NCBI RefSeq assembly: GCF_000149955.1
Contig: NC_030990.1
Span: 806,001-870,000, forward strand
DNA from: Fusarium oxysporum f. sp. lycopersici 4287
Taxonomy: Eukaryota > Ascomycota > Sordariomycetes > Hypocreales > Nectriaceae
Reading direction: 5' to 3'
Length of the DNA stretch: 64,000 nucleotides
The position numbers and the translations under genes were made by a program. Below are positions 23,876 to 36,301 of the stretch, piece by piece. Below the pieces are notes generated by a model. The model ran no database searches, was not told the origin of the DNA, and saw only the letters and a program-made list of their open reading frames with translations. Within the stretch, counting starts at the first letter, position 1. Each line of letters starts with the position of its first letter.

Positions 23876-25854
23876 CTTGAAAGAATATGAGGGATCGTGT
23901 GGGCGTGCTAGAGAGGTCTGTAGCAATACGAGCGGCGATGCGAGAGGCTGCTGGGGTAAGAATGGTCGAGTAGCAGAGAATGCCTTATTTCCGTGTAGGC
24001 CCAATGGCATAAACAGGGCCCGAGGACGGAATTATAAAGTTTGTGCAGAAACAAAGGAGATGTCAAGAGAATTACAAGAGTCGGAGTCGATGAATTGGTT
24101 GGTGTTTTGCTCCAGCAGGGTCATTCCGAGAAAGGTCCACGTCAGGCACAGCTCTGCCTTGCAGTAGGTGCACGGGCCAACCAGAGCTCCAGGCAGGAGC
24201 AAAATTACATAAGCATCTCCAACCAGCACAAGCACGTGACTATTGGATGTCTCCAAGCAACCCCCAAATCCAAGATAGCACGCGACAGAGGGGTGAATTG
24301 CGCCATGGAATACTACGAGCGCGCTGAGTCGTTATGGAGTTTGAAAGGTGGTGTGAACGTACTCATTAATAGCTCTCAATGATCAGTCAAATTTACAGGG
24401 CGCCTCAACCATATCTCACAGTTCCTCCTCCATACATACGCAAGAGAGTTATTCACCAAAGCCAGATTCACCCAATCAAATCATACTATTATCATCACGT
24501 GAAAAGCAGTATAAAGTGTAGAGAAGAACCGCACAAACCGAAAGCGATTCCTTTCCCCATCAGATATGGTTTTCCACCAGAAAAGCTGTGTTAGGAAGAG
24601 TATTCATTCAGAATATTATCTTACTGCCAAGGGAAGATGAAACGTGGGTAATCAGGGGGAAATATGTGACTAGGACGATGATGATAACTGATCCCTTCTA
24701 ATCGAGATCAGAGAAACTAGGTTCATGAAAGTTGTCTGGAAAAATGTACAGTATATACGATGCTAATGCACGTACTGACGCAAATCCTTTTCTATGAATT
24801 TGTGGTTAGCGCTCGTGCCTATGCTGCTATTGTGAAGCTGAACTCCAAATCCCATGGAGCTCTGGTACCCCTGGTTCGTAACTCAACTATGACGTCGAAT
24901 ACAAGTTCCCTTTGCATGAGAAACATCGGAGTTTTTGGAGTAAGCCAATGCTTATAAGAAGATCATATAAACATGCTGAGTCGATAAGGCTGATGTCCTT
25001 TAAGCTTAAGGAGATTGCAAAGGACTTGACCCTCCACAGGAATCGAGAGTCTGACCCTGGCGTTTGAGTCTGGTGCAATTTATCTCGGGACATATGGAAA
25101 AGTGACAAGTAGCGTGTCTCGTCTTTAATTCGCTAACCTGATTTGCGTAATGCTAAGCCTCTCCGGGGGTTGATGATCGGTACCTAGATCTCCATTGAGC
25201 TCGCAGCACGGAGCATGTACTGCTAGTAAAAAATGCTTGGGGAACGCTATCGCTAATAAAATTTGTCCTGGGCCATGTCCAGTACGTACAGTTGAGTTAG
25301 GTGAGGTAGTACCACCCGTGGGCATATATCCCTGGAGCTCTAGCGTCAGGCTGTCGCCTGTCCATCTTTGTTTGTCGCCAGAAAACGACGACAGGACACC
25401 AACACAAATATTAATCAATCCGAGAACTATTCCAAGGCGCGAATAACCTCCAGCGCACACGATCCGTCGATAATATCATCCGAACGAGCATCTTTCAGCC
25501 GCGTCCATCCATTTCTGTACGCGATTTCTATTCGCCAATCGTCAATAGTCAATTCGACAGCGTGGCAGCCTCGCCATGGCGACGTAGAAACATCCCAACC
25601 AGTCATCCATGTCCACCTGCGCCGTGCTCCTCGCGCGACAACGAACGTCCTCCATCGCCTCAGCAGCGTCATAGATCTATATCAGTTGAGGACAACATCT
25701 GTCTATACTCAGTTGCGCTCCCGCCGCGTCGACTACCTGGTGCAAGACAAGCGACCCGCACTGCAATTGTTTTGTGGTCTCCCCTCGCGCCGAAACTTCG
25801 AGGCGTCGTGTTGTCGCAGGATCTTCATTCTCCCTTCATCACAACACCATCGCC
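23876..25854. other. Divergent intergenic region between RPN2 and CET1
   Basis: Nearly 2 kb between two divergent housekeeping genes. No copy of the yeast proteasome element GGTGGCAAA was found just upstream of RPN2. Open frames near 25368-25877 overlap the CET1 leader and are not credible genes. Confidence 0.45.
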
Positions 25855-28541
25855 ATGGATCTCCGCTCAGTTCTTAATACGTCTGATGGCGGCGATCGCG
25901 CTCCGGCCAAACCTGCGCCGAAACCGCAACCGCCGCCGCCGCTACATCAGCAGCAGCAGCAACCTCACCCCCAGCAGATGCAGCGACCATCGCAGAGTCC
26001 AGCCAAAGCACCCGCTCCCTCCTCCCGTACTATCGCGAGTACGGCCGCCATCCACGCCGCAACCTTCACCAGGCAAACCGATGCCCCAAGAATATCCTCC
26101 GCATACTGGCCATCCTCATCACGCTCAGTCACGACCACCGTCGCATCCTCACCCATCTCCCCATCAACCACCGGCCGGGGCGTATCCAACACAATCTCGG
26201 NNNNNNNNNNNNNNNNNNNNNNNNNNNNNNNNNNNNNNNNNNNNNNNNNNNNNNNNNNNNNNNNNNNNNNNNNNNNNNNNNNNNNNNNNNNNNNNNNNNN
26301 NNNNNNNNNNNNNNNNNNNNNNNNNNNNNNNNNNNNNNNNNNNNNNNNNNNNNNNNNNNNNNNNNNNNNNNNNNNNNNNNNNNNNNNNNNNNNNNNNNNN
26401 NNNNNNNNNNNNNNNNNNNNNNNNNNNNNNNNNNNNNNNNNNNNNNNNNNNNNNNNNNNNNNNNNNNNNNNNNNNNNNNNNNNNNNNNNNNNNNNNNNNN
26501 NNNNNNNNNNNNNNNNNNNNNNNNNNNNNNNNNNNNNNNNNNNNNNNNNNNNNNNNNNNNNNNNNNNNNNNNNNNNNNNNNNNNNNNNNNNNNNNNNNNN
26601 NNNNNNNNNNNNNNNNNNNNNNNNNNNNNNNNNNNNNNNNNNNNNNNNNNNNNNNNNNNNNNNNNNNNNNNNNNNNNNNNNNNNNNNNNNNNNNNNNNNN
26701 NNNNNNNNNNNNNNNNNNNNNNNNNNNNNNNNNNNNNNNNNNNNNNNNNNNNNNNNNNNNNNNNNNNNNNNNNNNNNNNNNNNNNNNNNNNNNNNNNNNN
26801 NNNNNNNNNNNNNACCAACAAAGACTTTCCTACACTGGAGCGCCAATACCGCAAGGAAGGCACAGGCACAGGCACAGGCACAAGCACAAGCACAAGCACA
26901 AGTACAGAGCTCACCTCCGCCTCCGCTTCACGCGAAGGGCATATCTAGTAGCTACGGTTCGCCTGCTCCCGACGTACACCGACGATCCCAATCGCATAGT
27001 GAACGAGCTCCTAGCCCATCCGTCAGTCCCAAATCTCGAGTCCCGTCGATTCAAAGCAACCACGATCCACTTGCTGCATCGGCGGCAGCAGACGCCAAAG
27101 CCAAACTAGCTCAATCGGCTCCTATACCCCAACCAACCCAGCCAATGGCCATCGACACAGAACGCGCGGCAACTCCTGCCAAGCGCAAGCTCGAGGATCG
27201 CGACAGTCCCAGACAAGAGCCTGAGGAGAAACGAATGAAGCCCAGCGAGGTCAACGGCGGCGTTGCTGTGAAGCGCGAATCTGAGTCGGCTTCTTCCAGT
27301 GTACCAGCTGCTGCAGCTGTCAAAAAGCGAAGACGCTACTCACAGCCGCCTATCTGGGCACAAGATGCTCGAAAAATGAACAGCATGCCTACAAATGCGA
27401 ACTTCGTGCTACAAAAGAGAGTCCATTCACATCTCAATGGAAAGAAGGAGAACGCCCGTCCTAGTCGCCATGCCTCGCCAGAGACGAACCGGGGCAACCC
27501 ACCTCCTCACGTTCCCGTCGCTGAACCAGGCCCCCAAGAGATTCTTGGAGCTTGGGAACCGAGTCTTACTGGCCTCAAACCTTTTGAGGATGTATCAAGA
27601 CAAGTGGCTGATTTCCTCTTCCTCAATGTTATTAACACCCCAGATATGAGGGAAATCAGTAGTCGCGGTATCCAGTTTGAAATTGAAGCGAAATTGGGCA
27701 CTCTCATTGACAGAGATACTAACCAACGAGTTGATCGAGGTATTGCGTCTGAATGCGTCTTGATGGATAACAGCCGTGTAGCTTTTAAGAGCAGCATGAC
27801 GGAAGTGAGTGTTTCAGCATCTTGCTCATTCTTGTCGTTGCTAATGATGCTTTCAGGGCTCACATAAGAAGATGAACGACTACCTCAACGAACTCGTCAA
27901 AATCACACATCCCCTGAATCCAGCAGGCAGCCAACGTGTACCCATCGTTGCTCTACACCGGAGAGAGAGGGACAGGTTTTTCGAGATTCCACCAGATCTA
28001 CAAGCAAGGATACCTGGATGCGTGCGAAGCCGACTGGGATCGCGAAGAGCAGTCCGTGTGAGAGTCACTTACAACCAAAAGGACAACAAGGTCATTGCCA
28101 AGATCATCAAGGCACGCGTGTCTGACCTTGATATTCACTTCCCTACATTACCAATGGATTGTCGAATCAGTATCAACCTCGAAATGAACTGGGACGGCTC
28201 GGTGGAAGAACTGGAGCAACTTCCAAATCGTGATCGTGGGGAAAACCCTGAGCGAAATAAGGACAGACTTAGCTACACGCACGGGCCCTACCAGGTTGAC
28301 CTCACGCAGGTCATACAAGATCGCCACGGAGTAAGTTCCCAAAGCCCTAGACAGCATTTCGGCTCAACTAACAATATCGTAGGTAAAAGAGAAGGAGCAT
28401 GAACTTGAGATTGAACTCGACTCGAAGCTACTGATCGACCAAGGGAGCAAGGCAGCGAGCTCGAGACCACACCGCTATCAAGAGCTTGTGGAAGGATTTG
28501 TGGACAACATACGACTTCTTACACGTAACGTGGCACACTGA
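25855..28541 (+). CDS. CET1: mRNA capping enzyme beta subunit (RNA 5'-triphosphatase)
   Basis: Exons end at 27804, run 27857-28330 and then 28383-28541; both introns are 52 nt and phase 0. Cet1-type enzymes remove the gamma phosphate from nascent mRNA before guanylylation, in the nucleus. The tunnel-fold family motifs are present: FEIEAKLG (first metal-binding Glu pair), a basic strand RERDRFFE, and the last strand ELEIELD (second Glu pair), followed by the C-terminal helix with YQELVEGFVDNIR. The long N-terminus is Pro/Gln-rich and starts MDLRSVLNTSD. A 613-bp gap (26201-26813) removes part of it. Just before the gap, the more protein-like frame (SPGKPMPQEYPPH) is +1 to the start codon's frame. 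A tiny 46-nt intron (26027-26072) would also fix this. After the gap there is an Ala-Gln hexanucleotide repeat. The catalytic half is intact. Confidence 0.88.
26201..26813. other. Assembly gap (613 N) inside CET1
   Basis: Unresolved bases in the Pro/Gln-rich N-terminal region of CET1, so the reading frame across the gap cannot be checked. Confidence 0.99.
26858..26902 (+). repeat. GCACAR hexanucleotide repeat (Ala-Gln) in CET1
   Basis: About seven units of GCACAG/GCACAA encode alternating Ala-Gln in the CET1 frame. The repeat sits 45 bp after the gap, and such repeats often cause both length variation and assembly breaks. Confidence 0.8.
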
Positions 28542-29216
28542 ACGGCAATAGACCATTTTAATTACTAGCGATAATGTTGGCTAAAAGGACGGGGTTGGTG
28601 GCGCTGTGTTTACAGGAGGTGGCTCTGAAGGAATACCAACAATAAATCGACTTATCTTTTGTGAACTCAACCCATGTTTATGATGTTGAAAGCTGTCTTT
28701 CTGGTTGCGCAATGTTACGCTTTGATGTACAAATAGTCAGTGGGTGGATGCACCAAATAATCGCAGCTTCATTTACAAGTCGAGATTTGGTCCAAGCATG
28801 CGAAATCACAGGAAGTGAAGACATGAGCACATTACCAACAGCTAGACCGACATGAGTCTAACAGTTATCATTTCTCTACGGAAGAAGGCACAGTCAAAAT
28901 CATCTCGGGTTTCATAGGCTCGGGCTACCCTACATCACCAGGATGTTATATCTGCGAAGCGAACAATTCTTATCAAAACACTGGAATCTGCTGCACAGGT
29001 ACTGCGTTTCCAAGAATTAAATAAAAATTACATACTCCAGTTTAGCATTTTCTGTTCCGTCTTAGCTTATATTCTGGAAGAGTAGAGGATGGATCTTGTT
29101 GCCACTCTACTGTCAGATGATACATTTCCAAATGCACGCCATGCATTGTCATCACATACAATCAACTTATCATAAAAATGTTCTTCATTATCATATGTAC
29201 TTGAATCATCAACCAC
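28542..29216. other. Convergent intergenic region
   Basis: The 3' flanks of CET1 and the permease gene. AT-rich, no credible gene. Confidence 0.55.
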
Positions 29217-31700
29217 TCATGGCCGATATCCCGTATTGTACCCCCTTGTTGGCGCTGCACCCTGGTGGTTGTCCTCATAAAATGCTTCAAAGTCAGTGCC
29301 AACATATCGGCTCGCCGCAGGCACCGGTATTGTGTCTGCCTGTTCGTCAAAGCCCGTTCGGCCAGTTCCTCTTGACTCATGAACTTCCCCTGCGATCCAA
29401 CTCAGGTAAACCGTCTCGTGTACAAGCACATAACCGCCCGCCTTCTCTCCCGAGTCGTCAGTGCCATCAGCACTTTCGAACTCGGGCTTCTTCTCCACGA
29501 CAAAGATCTCGTTCCTCTTCTGCTTCCGGCGCCATGCAAAAGAGATGAAGCCGAGGAACCAGAGAATGCTACCACCGATGACGGACCATGTGATGGCTGG
29601 GACAAGCCACCACTGGAGACTTTGTGGTGTTGAGGGCTTGATCCAGATAGTGACGATGGGCCACAGACCACCAATTACATATATAACTGCGCATATAACG
29701 CTGAGTGTTGGGTTGATATGTTTGCCGGTCATCTGTCGCCAAGTCTGGGGGGCTGCTGCTGGGCTGTGAATCTCGTCCTTGTCTGTTTGTGGTGGTCCTT
29801 TGAATCGGAGGATCAGGATACCAAGACCCAGAAAGATGCCAAAGAAGGCATTGATGACATATGCGCTCAGACTTGTGAGTAAAGTGTATGAATTGAAGTA
29901 GTTCATACCCCAAGTGGCGAAGATAAGAATGAAGCAGGATGTAAGGTGCAGGACGAAGGCGCCAACAGGCGTTCTCTCTCTGTGGTCTTCGGGAGAGAGC
30001 CAACGTGTGCTCAGAAGAGAACTGAACATGCCCCTCTTCTTGAGCCATGATAGCAATCGACCCAAAGAGATGTCGCCGTCTTGAGCAAAGAACTTGGCGT
30101 AGGGAATGATACCTTCCTTGGCGATCTCTTGCTTTACCCGTGCAGCGGTGTAAGTCATCACGATGATGTTACCCATGCTCGATATGGCAAGGAAAGCGTT
30201 GAAGATCCGCTGGCCAGTCTCATCTTCGGTCAAGGAGCCGAGAGTTCTCTCGAAGAACTCTTGCGCTACGTTGGTACTTATCTGATCCTTTTCTGGGACC
30301 ACGACCATCTGAGGAGGGTTAGAACACAAATACGCAGGGAAGGGCAACTAGACTTACATATGAGATGTTGACAGCCATATAAAGCACAATGGCAATACCG
30401 ACACCAAGCATCATAGCGATTGGGTGTTTCCGCCGCGGCCTGCTAATCTCACCCATGACATAGTTGGGCTGTTCAAAGCCAGAGAAGCTGAAGATGATGG
30501 CCAAGAACGCGTGAGCATAGCCATTAGCATCACCGGAGTCAGCAAAAGCCCGAGAGGGCTGAGTGTTCTCTGAGATGTAGTTCTTTACCTTCTCGCCCTT
30601 GGTAGTCTTCAGAGCTCCAGCGCCGACTACAATAGCTGTCACGATGATGAGCAAGAGGATCATGACTTTGATCATTGCCAACATGTTGTTGAGAAGAATT
30701 CCTGCTCTACGAGAGAAGGTATGAATGAAGCAAGTGAGAATTGCGATTCCGATGGCAATACCTCTGATTGCTCCGGGAGCTGGATCAGTGTTGCCAGATG
30801 CGTAAAGCACTCTGGTAGCAAAGCTGATACAGTTGCCTGCCATGTTTCCAAGAGCCACGAAACAGAATCCGAACATACACGTACTTAGGAGTACGGTGCC
30901 TCTTCTGTATGCGGGCTTTTGGTAGACATATTGGAGGTAATTGAGGTCACCGCCGCTGCGAGGTACACTCTGTTCAATGCCATTGATGGTGTAACGGGGA
31001 ACATTGAGACCGTACTCTATGTAGACGTGGACGCCTGAGAGACAGTATATGATGCCCGCCAGCCAGAGGAGAAGAGATGCGCCCGTTGAACGGGTTCCTT
31101 CCATTACTCTCTGTGGCGAATTGAAGATGCCCGTTCCTGTGATGATAGTCAGCAACTCAGTTGCAGAGTCGTGCCGTGTCTCAAGACCATATTTCCGCAC
31201 TGAATTGAACCACCAAGTTCCAACATCGTGATAAGAGTAGAAGAAATGGATGGCGAAAGTAAGAATAACAACTTCCCAATAGAGAAACTGCGTTGTTCTG
31301 ACACATTGAAACTCAAGCTTGGGCCAAGGAAGGAGCGAACCATGGATCCCAAGGTATAAGCAGACTTCCCCACTTGGGTCTCATCCAAACTCTGGGCTCT
31401 CAACTTAAATTCAACTTCAACACAACATCGCCAAATCCACCATGAAATGTCTTTGCGATATCTCGAAAAATCATATCGGAAAGTATTCAGAAATGAAGAG
31501 CACTTACCAATCATTCGGTTAAGAACCAGGCACATGACATCAAAGTACCCAAGCTTGAAGGCTTCCTTGGGTGCTGATGTAAAGATGCCATTGGGATTAT
31601 CGGTTTCCCTAAAGATCACCGAACGGTCGCTGTCCCATTCTGGCTCTTCACGTCGTGGTGGCTCACGGCTGTGCTCCTGGTATGCTGCGAAATCGTTCAT
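29217..31700 (-). CDS. Amino-acid permease, methionine (Mup1-like) type
   Basis: Exons (minus) 31700-31508, 31136-30358 and 30308-29217 give 687 aa. The first junction rebuilds the helix-1 motif NRMIGTGIFNSP. The second is a normal 49-nt intron. The protein is an APC-superfamily permease with about 12 helices. The family-typical helix-6 region reads AIIFSFSGFEQPNYVMGEI, which fits the L-type/Mup1 fungal group for methionine and other neutral amino acids at the plasma membrane. Both tails are hydrophilic and rich in charged residues, as expected for arrestin- and ubiquitin-regulated transporters. The first intron (371 nt) is several times longer than others in this window. It ends with a good GCTGAC...ACAG site and no conserved exon is missing from the protein. 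Confidence 0.85.
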
Positions 31701-33005
31701 TGTGTGGTCTGTATGCAGCTGGAAGCCGCAGCTCAAAGGAGGAAGAAAGGCTGGAGTTGTTGGTCTGGGAACCAACTTACACGTCAATTCGAAGCCAAAA
31801 TTGGCAACGAGTCAACGAGCTCTCAGAATTGATACAAACGATGGCAAAGAGCAAGCTCCGATATGAGCTACACAGCTATCTGGGACCATGGGTATTAAGT
31901 AACGCTCTCTGGAACTCATGCAGGCAGGGTTCGACGATCACACCAAAGCCGGGCGTAGAGCAATCAGCCCAAAATGGCTGACCGACCAAGCAAAGGACGG
32001 GTTTCAAGCCTCATCACCATCGTGTGACCTTATCAACTCCCTGCAGGGGCTGGTCGTTCTAGGCAGACTTTCCCCTCACTTTAGACAAAAATTCGACAGC
32101 CTTATTGCACACCAAAACGCCTTGTCCATACCTTCCAACCACATCAAAAACCGCAGCGCTAGCTGTTGCGTTTCTAGCGCCGTTTTTATCGCTTGAACAG
32201 CCAATCTGCCAACCCTGCATTACACAGCCCCGATACATCTCAGACATGGCTCACAGACATGCCAAGCCAAAGCTGAAAGAACCCCGGATACCAAAACCTC
32301 ATCCTCGGGATAACTTGTCTGAAGCATGGGGACGTGCAACTTAACTTGGGATGACACAAGATCGACCATCCTGTGTTCTCCGTCATATGTCCGACCTGGT
32401 TCATAGCGAAGAAGAAACATACTTCTCAGACTACCAACGCTCCAACAGCTAGGTGCATGCTTCTTGATAAGAGCAAGCAAGCTATCGTCCGTTCCTGACC
32501 CTCCACCCCGCATGCTCGCGCTGGTAACCCACATGAGTAACCGATGCCCTGTTGACTGACCGAATCAGCCACGCCTTCGTGTCAGTCTGTCATCGGTGCC
32601 TGGGAAGTGCTCTTTTCTCTTTCTGTGGCGAGGTTCTTCGACTTTGGGCCAGCCACTCCGGACTGTACGCGTCCCACGTACAGAGCTTGCATGCTGCGTC
32701 CTTATCTTCTTTCCTGAAGGCCCATCTGGCCCTTGCATCTCTTTCCTTTGGGGCGAGTGTGTGGGTGTTACCCATACCAGTCAGACCGTCCCGGGTGAAG
32801 CTCTGTCACACTTCTTCCGTTGGCCTCTTGAGCAACAGCCCTGTTAACAATATTTCTTAAGATACTGCTGCCCGTCACTCGTCCACAACCTACTCTGGCC
32901 CCGTTGACGGTTACATTTCCCCAAGTGATCGTCTTTAGCTTTTGTTTAAAGCCCAGGTCCCTGCCATCTGAGGCCCCTTTGTAACATCAGTTATAGCAGC
33001 GTTCA
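31701..33005. other. Divergent intergenic region
   Basis: About 1.3 kb between the permease and the gene starting at 33006. No gene or RNA is recognised. Confidence 0.5.
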
Positions 33006-35965
33006 ATGGCAGGCCCTCTCCAGGTTGGAGACCTTATCAGCCTCGGGCGCCTAGCCTGGGAAGTCTACCGCTATGGCTGGTCTGAAGATCATAATGCAAG
33101 TAAGTGATCCAAGCGCGATGCCTTTGTTTCTCCTGCGAGATATGCCTTGCGGGGCTTCGCCAACGTACTGCTTTTTGTCGAAGGTCAACCTTCACGAATA
33201 GGTACATGTACCTGGCGATCACTCATCCCTTCATCCCTCCACCTTCAGTAAATGTAACATCGGCCTGACTGCATGGCAGCAAAACAATATGAAGAATTTG
33301 GAAGAGATGTTAGAGGTCTTGCCGAGAATCTCGACATCCTCAGTAGAGTAGTTGCGTGGGCAGACAACTCTCTCCAGAGTCAAAGACGGCAAGGTGCGCC
33401 AGCAAAGCTACGATGGGACAGGATGTCGCTGGTTCAGATTATTGGGGACTACGAGATGACACTACGAGAATGCAATGAACTTCTCAGATCAAATAATCGA
33501 TATCGTGTAGGAACCAACCCTTTACGCAACTTGGAATGGAATGTACTCGTTCAGCCCGCAGCCGATCAACTGCGCCAAAGGATCATGTTGCACAACTCGA
33601 AGATTTTGCACGTTTTAAAACCATTTGAAGTGTAAGTGAATCAACTTGGTATTATTTCATACGCTGACGAGCTCAGTGATCTCCTTTTACGGGTACGGCA
33701 AGATATCGAGCGCATGCATCAAGACCTCGCGGACCGCATCACAGCTGCTCATCATGACATTCGCCGTCTGATGGGAGTTCTTATCCCTGACCTTGACGAA
33801 GCCCTTGACCAAAGAGTTCTACGTAGTGTTGTTTTACTAGAAGTGCCTGTGGACTTGGACGAACAGTTCCGGTTTGCAGCGCTCACTGGTCACCCCGAGT
33901 ATCGCATCGAAGAGGATTTTGAGCTCACCGAGCTGTCGGATGCTTTCATATTGAACTTTCACAAAAGTACAATAAACTTCCAGTCTGGTATGGTAGTCGA
34001 AGATCGTGTTCCGACGGTTGACCAGTATCTCAACTTATTGAAGTGTGTATGGATTTTCAAGAGAATTCAAGCGGCCCCTGCTTTACGGGAGGCGGATAAG
34101 GATACTTCCCACTGGCCATCCTACGCCCGACAACTGGAAGATGTAAGTCATGTGTGGAGTTAATTGTAACCTGCGGACTAACGGGAGTAGGACCTATCAT
34201 CTCAATGCGCTCGATTCGGCCGCGAGTTGGTAACGCCAAGAATAAATCCTTCGACGCTCAAGCGAGACATGTTCACGATCTGGCCAGAGAAGGAACCTGC
34301 CCCTCTTGTTGACCTAGTTACAAAAGACGAGATGATGGAACAACTGCTAGAGGTGTAAGTGTGAGATAATCTCTGTTTTATCGCAAAAACTAACAATCGC
34401 AGAAATCTGCAGAGCTATAGTCCAGGTATCGAGAAGAAGGCCAAGCTCCTTCGAAGGCTAGACGCAGATGGGCGAAGATTCAGAATCATCATGTCTGGAT
34501 CAGCTCAAGCGTCATCGGGCAAACCAAGACAGCAAAGTCAGTAGGCTCTTTTCTATTCGAGGCCGAATGCTGACCTGAATAGCTGAGAAATTCGACTTCG
34601 ATATCACTACAATGATCTTCAACCCACAATACGCCTTACCCTCCGGCACTCACATGACACAAGAGATCATCCTACGGCAGAACGAAAGAATCGCAAGGCT
34701 AGATTTTATGGACGGAGCTGATATACTGAAGTTCCAACAAGCGGTCACTGGATTCAAGCCATGGGCTTCTGCGACGCAGTACGACTGCCAAGTCATTTTC
34801 GTTCTGGGTGGCGTCAAAGAGACAATCATGGAGAACGCTTGTCTTCAACTCTGGATACCCAAATCCACTGAGGGCTCGCTTGTCACTAATAGCGATGCCG
34901 CAGTCAACACCATCAAGACTTCATCAAGCCGTCAAAACTCCATATCGACACTTGCCTCGGGAGCCATGCCAAGTTCGCCTCTTTCTGGGAGCAGACCATT
35001 TGCGTCACCTGCGCAAACGCTTTCTTCCTATGGAAACGGCGGAGACGGCTTCGCCATGGGCCCTCCTGGTCACCACCCAAGCCTCCCAACCATACCACAG
35101 CGACAAACCCACAGAGCCCGAGTTCTACGGTTCGTGTCCGGGAAGAACTTCTCCAGAGCCAATAGGGTCCTCGCCTGTTGAAAGACAGAGCTTCTTACCT
35201 ATACCAGGACCGCCGCGACAGTCTCCACCACGGAAGCCAGTTGGGTCAACCCCATCTCCTCGTCGTTCCAGCTCTCTCTTTCCGCCTCCATCCAGTAGCC
35301 CAACAATGACCAACAATGGACGCTCTTTTAGTATCTCAAGTGGAGTTTCAAGCAATAGCAACTCGTCCAACAGCGACGTCCGCAGTGTCAGCATATCAAC
35401 AGGGACAAACTCCACAGGGCTTCTGCACAAGCGTCCAGTCAAACCAATGCTGGTCCTATTCACACAGAACCGTCAAGGAGACAAGTTCTCATTTGTGACG
35501 GTTCAGATTGACGACGAAACAAACACGAACCCAGAGCGCTGCAATTGTCGCCGATCTGGAAGAGATGGGGCATCCTGCGACATCGCGGCCATCGAGAAGA
35601 AAAAGGGCGATGCTCCTATTTCAGCCCGACGATACGAGCAATCACCATCGGACGGCGAGATGGATTGGAACTTGGCACGTTTGGCGCTGAACAACCCTGC
35701 CTCAACGAGCGATAGTGTCAACTGGCCCAACCTCAAACGCCTTAGCATCAAATTTCCAACTCCGCAGGCACGAGCTAAGTTCTGTGGCACACCAAACGTC
35801 TGCCATTGCAAGATCAAGAAGGAAGGCGACTTGCTCAAGTGCATACAAGAACGCCACCGCGGGCTCTGGGGAGAGGTTCAAGAGAACTACAGGAGACAGA
35901 TGAATAGCTTTCACAAGCAGAGATACGAGAGCAGATCACATGTGGTCTATGGTGTAACGAGCTGA
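33006..35965 (+). CDS. Protein with fungal NLR-like N-terminal region (frame broken)
   Basis: Exons 33006-33099, 33280-33631, 33677-34142, 34191-34354, 34403-34536 and 34583 onward; every junction agrees in phase. The N-terminus (MAGPLQVGDLISLGRLAWEV, then KQYEEFGRDVRGLAENLDIL) matches the style of the helical region found at the start of many fungal STAND/NLR-like and ankyrin proteins. The middle is helical and charged. The last exon is first read in one frame (GDGFAMGPPGHHPSLP) and stops at 35181. The frame one base on continues with PIGSSPVERQSF, Pro/Ser-rich sequence and a Cys-containing end (RCNCRRSG and FCGTPNVCHCKIKK) to 35965. Both parts look coding, and no normal intron joins them. 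Either one extra base is present around 35.08-35.18 kb or the gene is genuinely truncated. The function is unknown. Confidence 0.62.
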
Positions 35966-36301
35966 TGGGTCTAATATGTGAGGGCATGACGGATAATTAC
36001 CAAGCTGGTGTGTTGCTTTGTGTAAGCATAGCTTTGATGATCCTTATGAGGCGCGGAGTACCGGAGTAAGGGAGTTGCCATTGGTTATAGGCGTTATTGG
36101 AAAGCTGAAAGAGAGATTCTTAGATAAGTTCAGGTCGTTGATGAATTGGAATGATTACACTGTTTAATGAACATCACTTTTCATCTGCTGAGACCGAGCT
36201 TCTTGAAATGAGACATCATATTTCGAATGACCCGATATTCATCATAAATGTACAGAATCCTGTTTCCTACTGAGCTTTTATACGTTTCTCCCTATACCCA
36301 T
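35966..36301. other. Convergent 3' flanks
   Basis: AT-rich spacer between convergent stops. Nothing else is seen. Confidence 0.6.
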
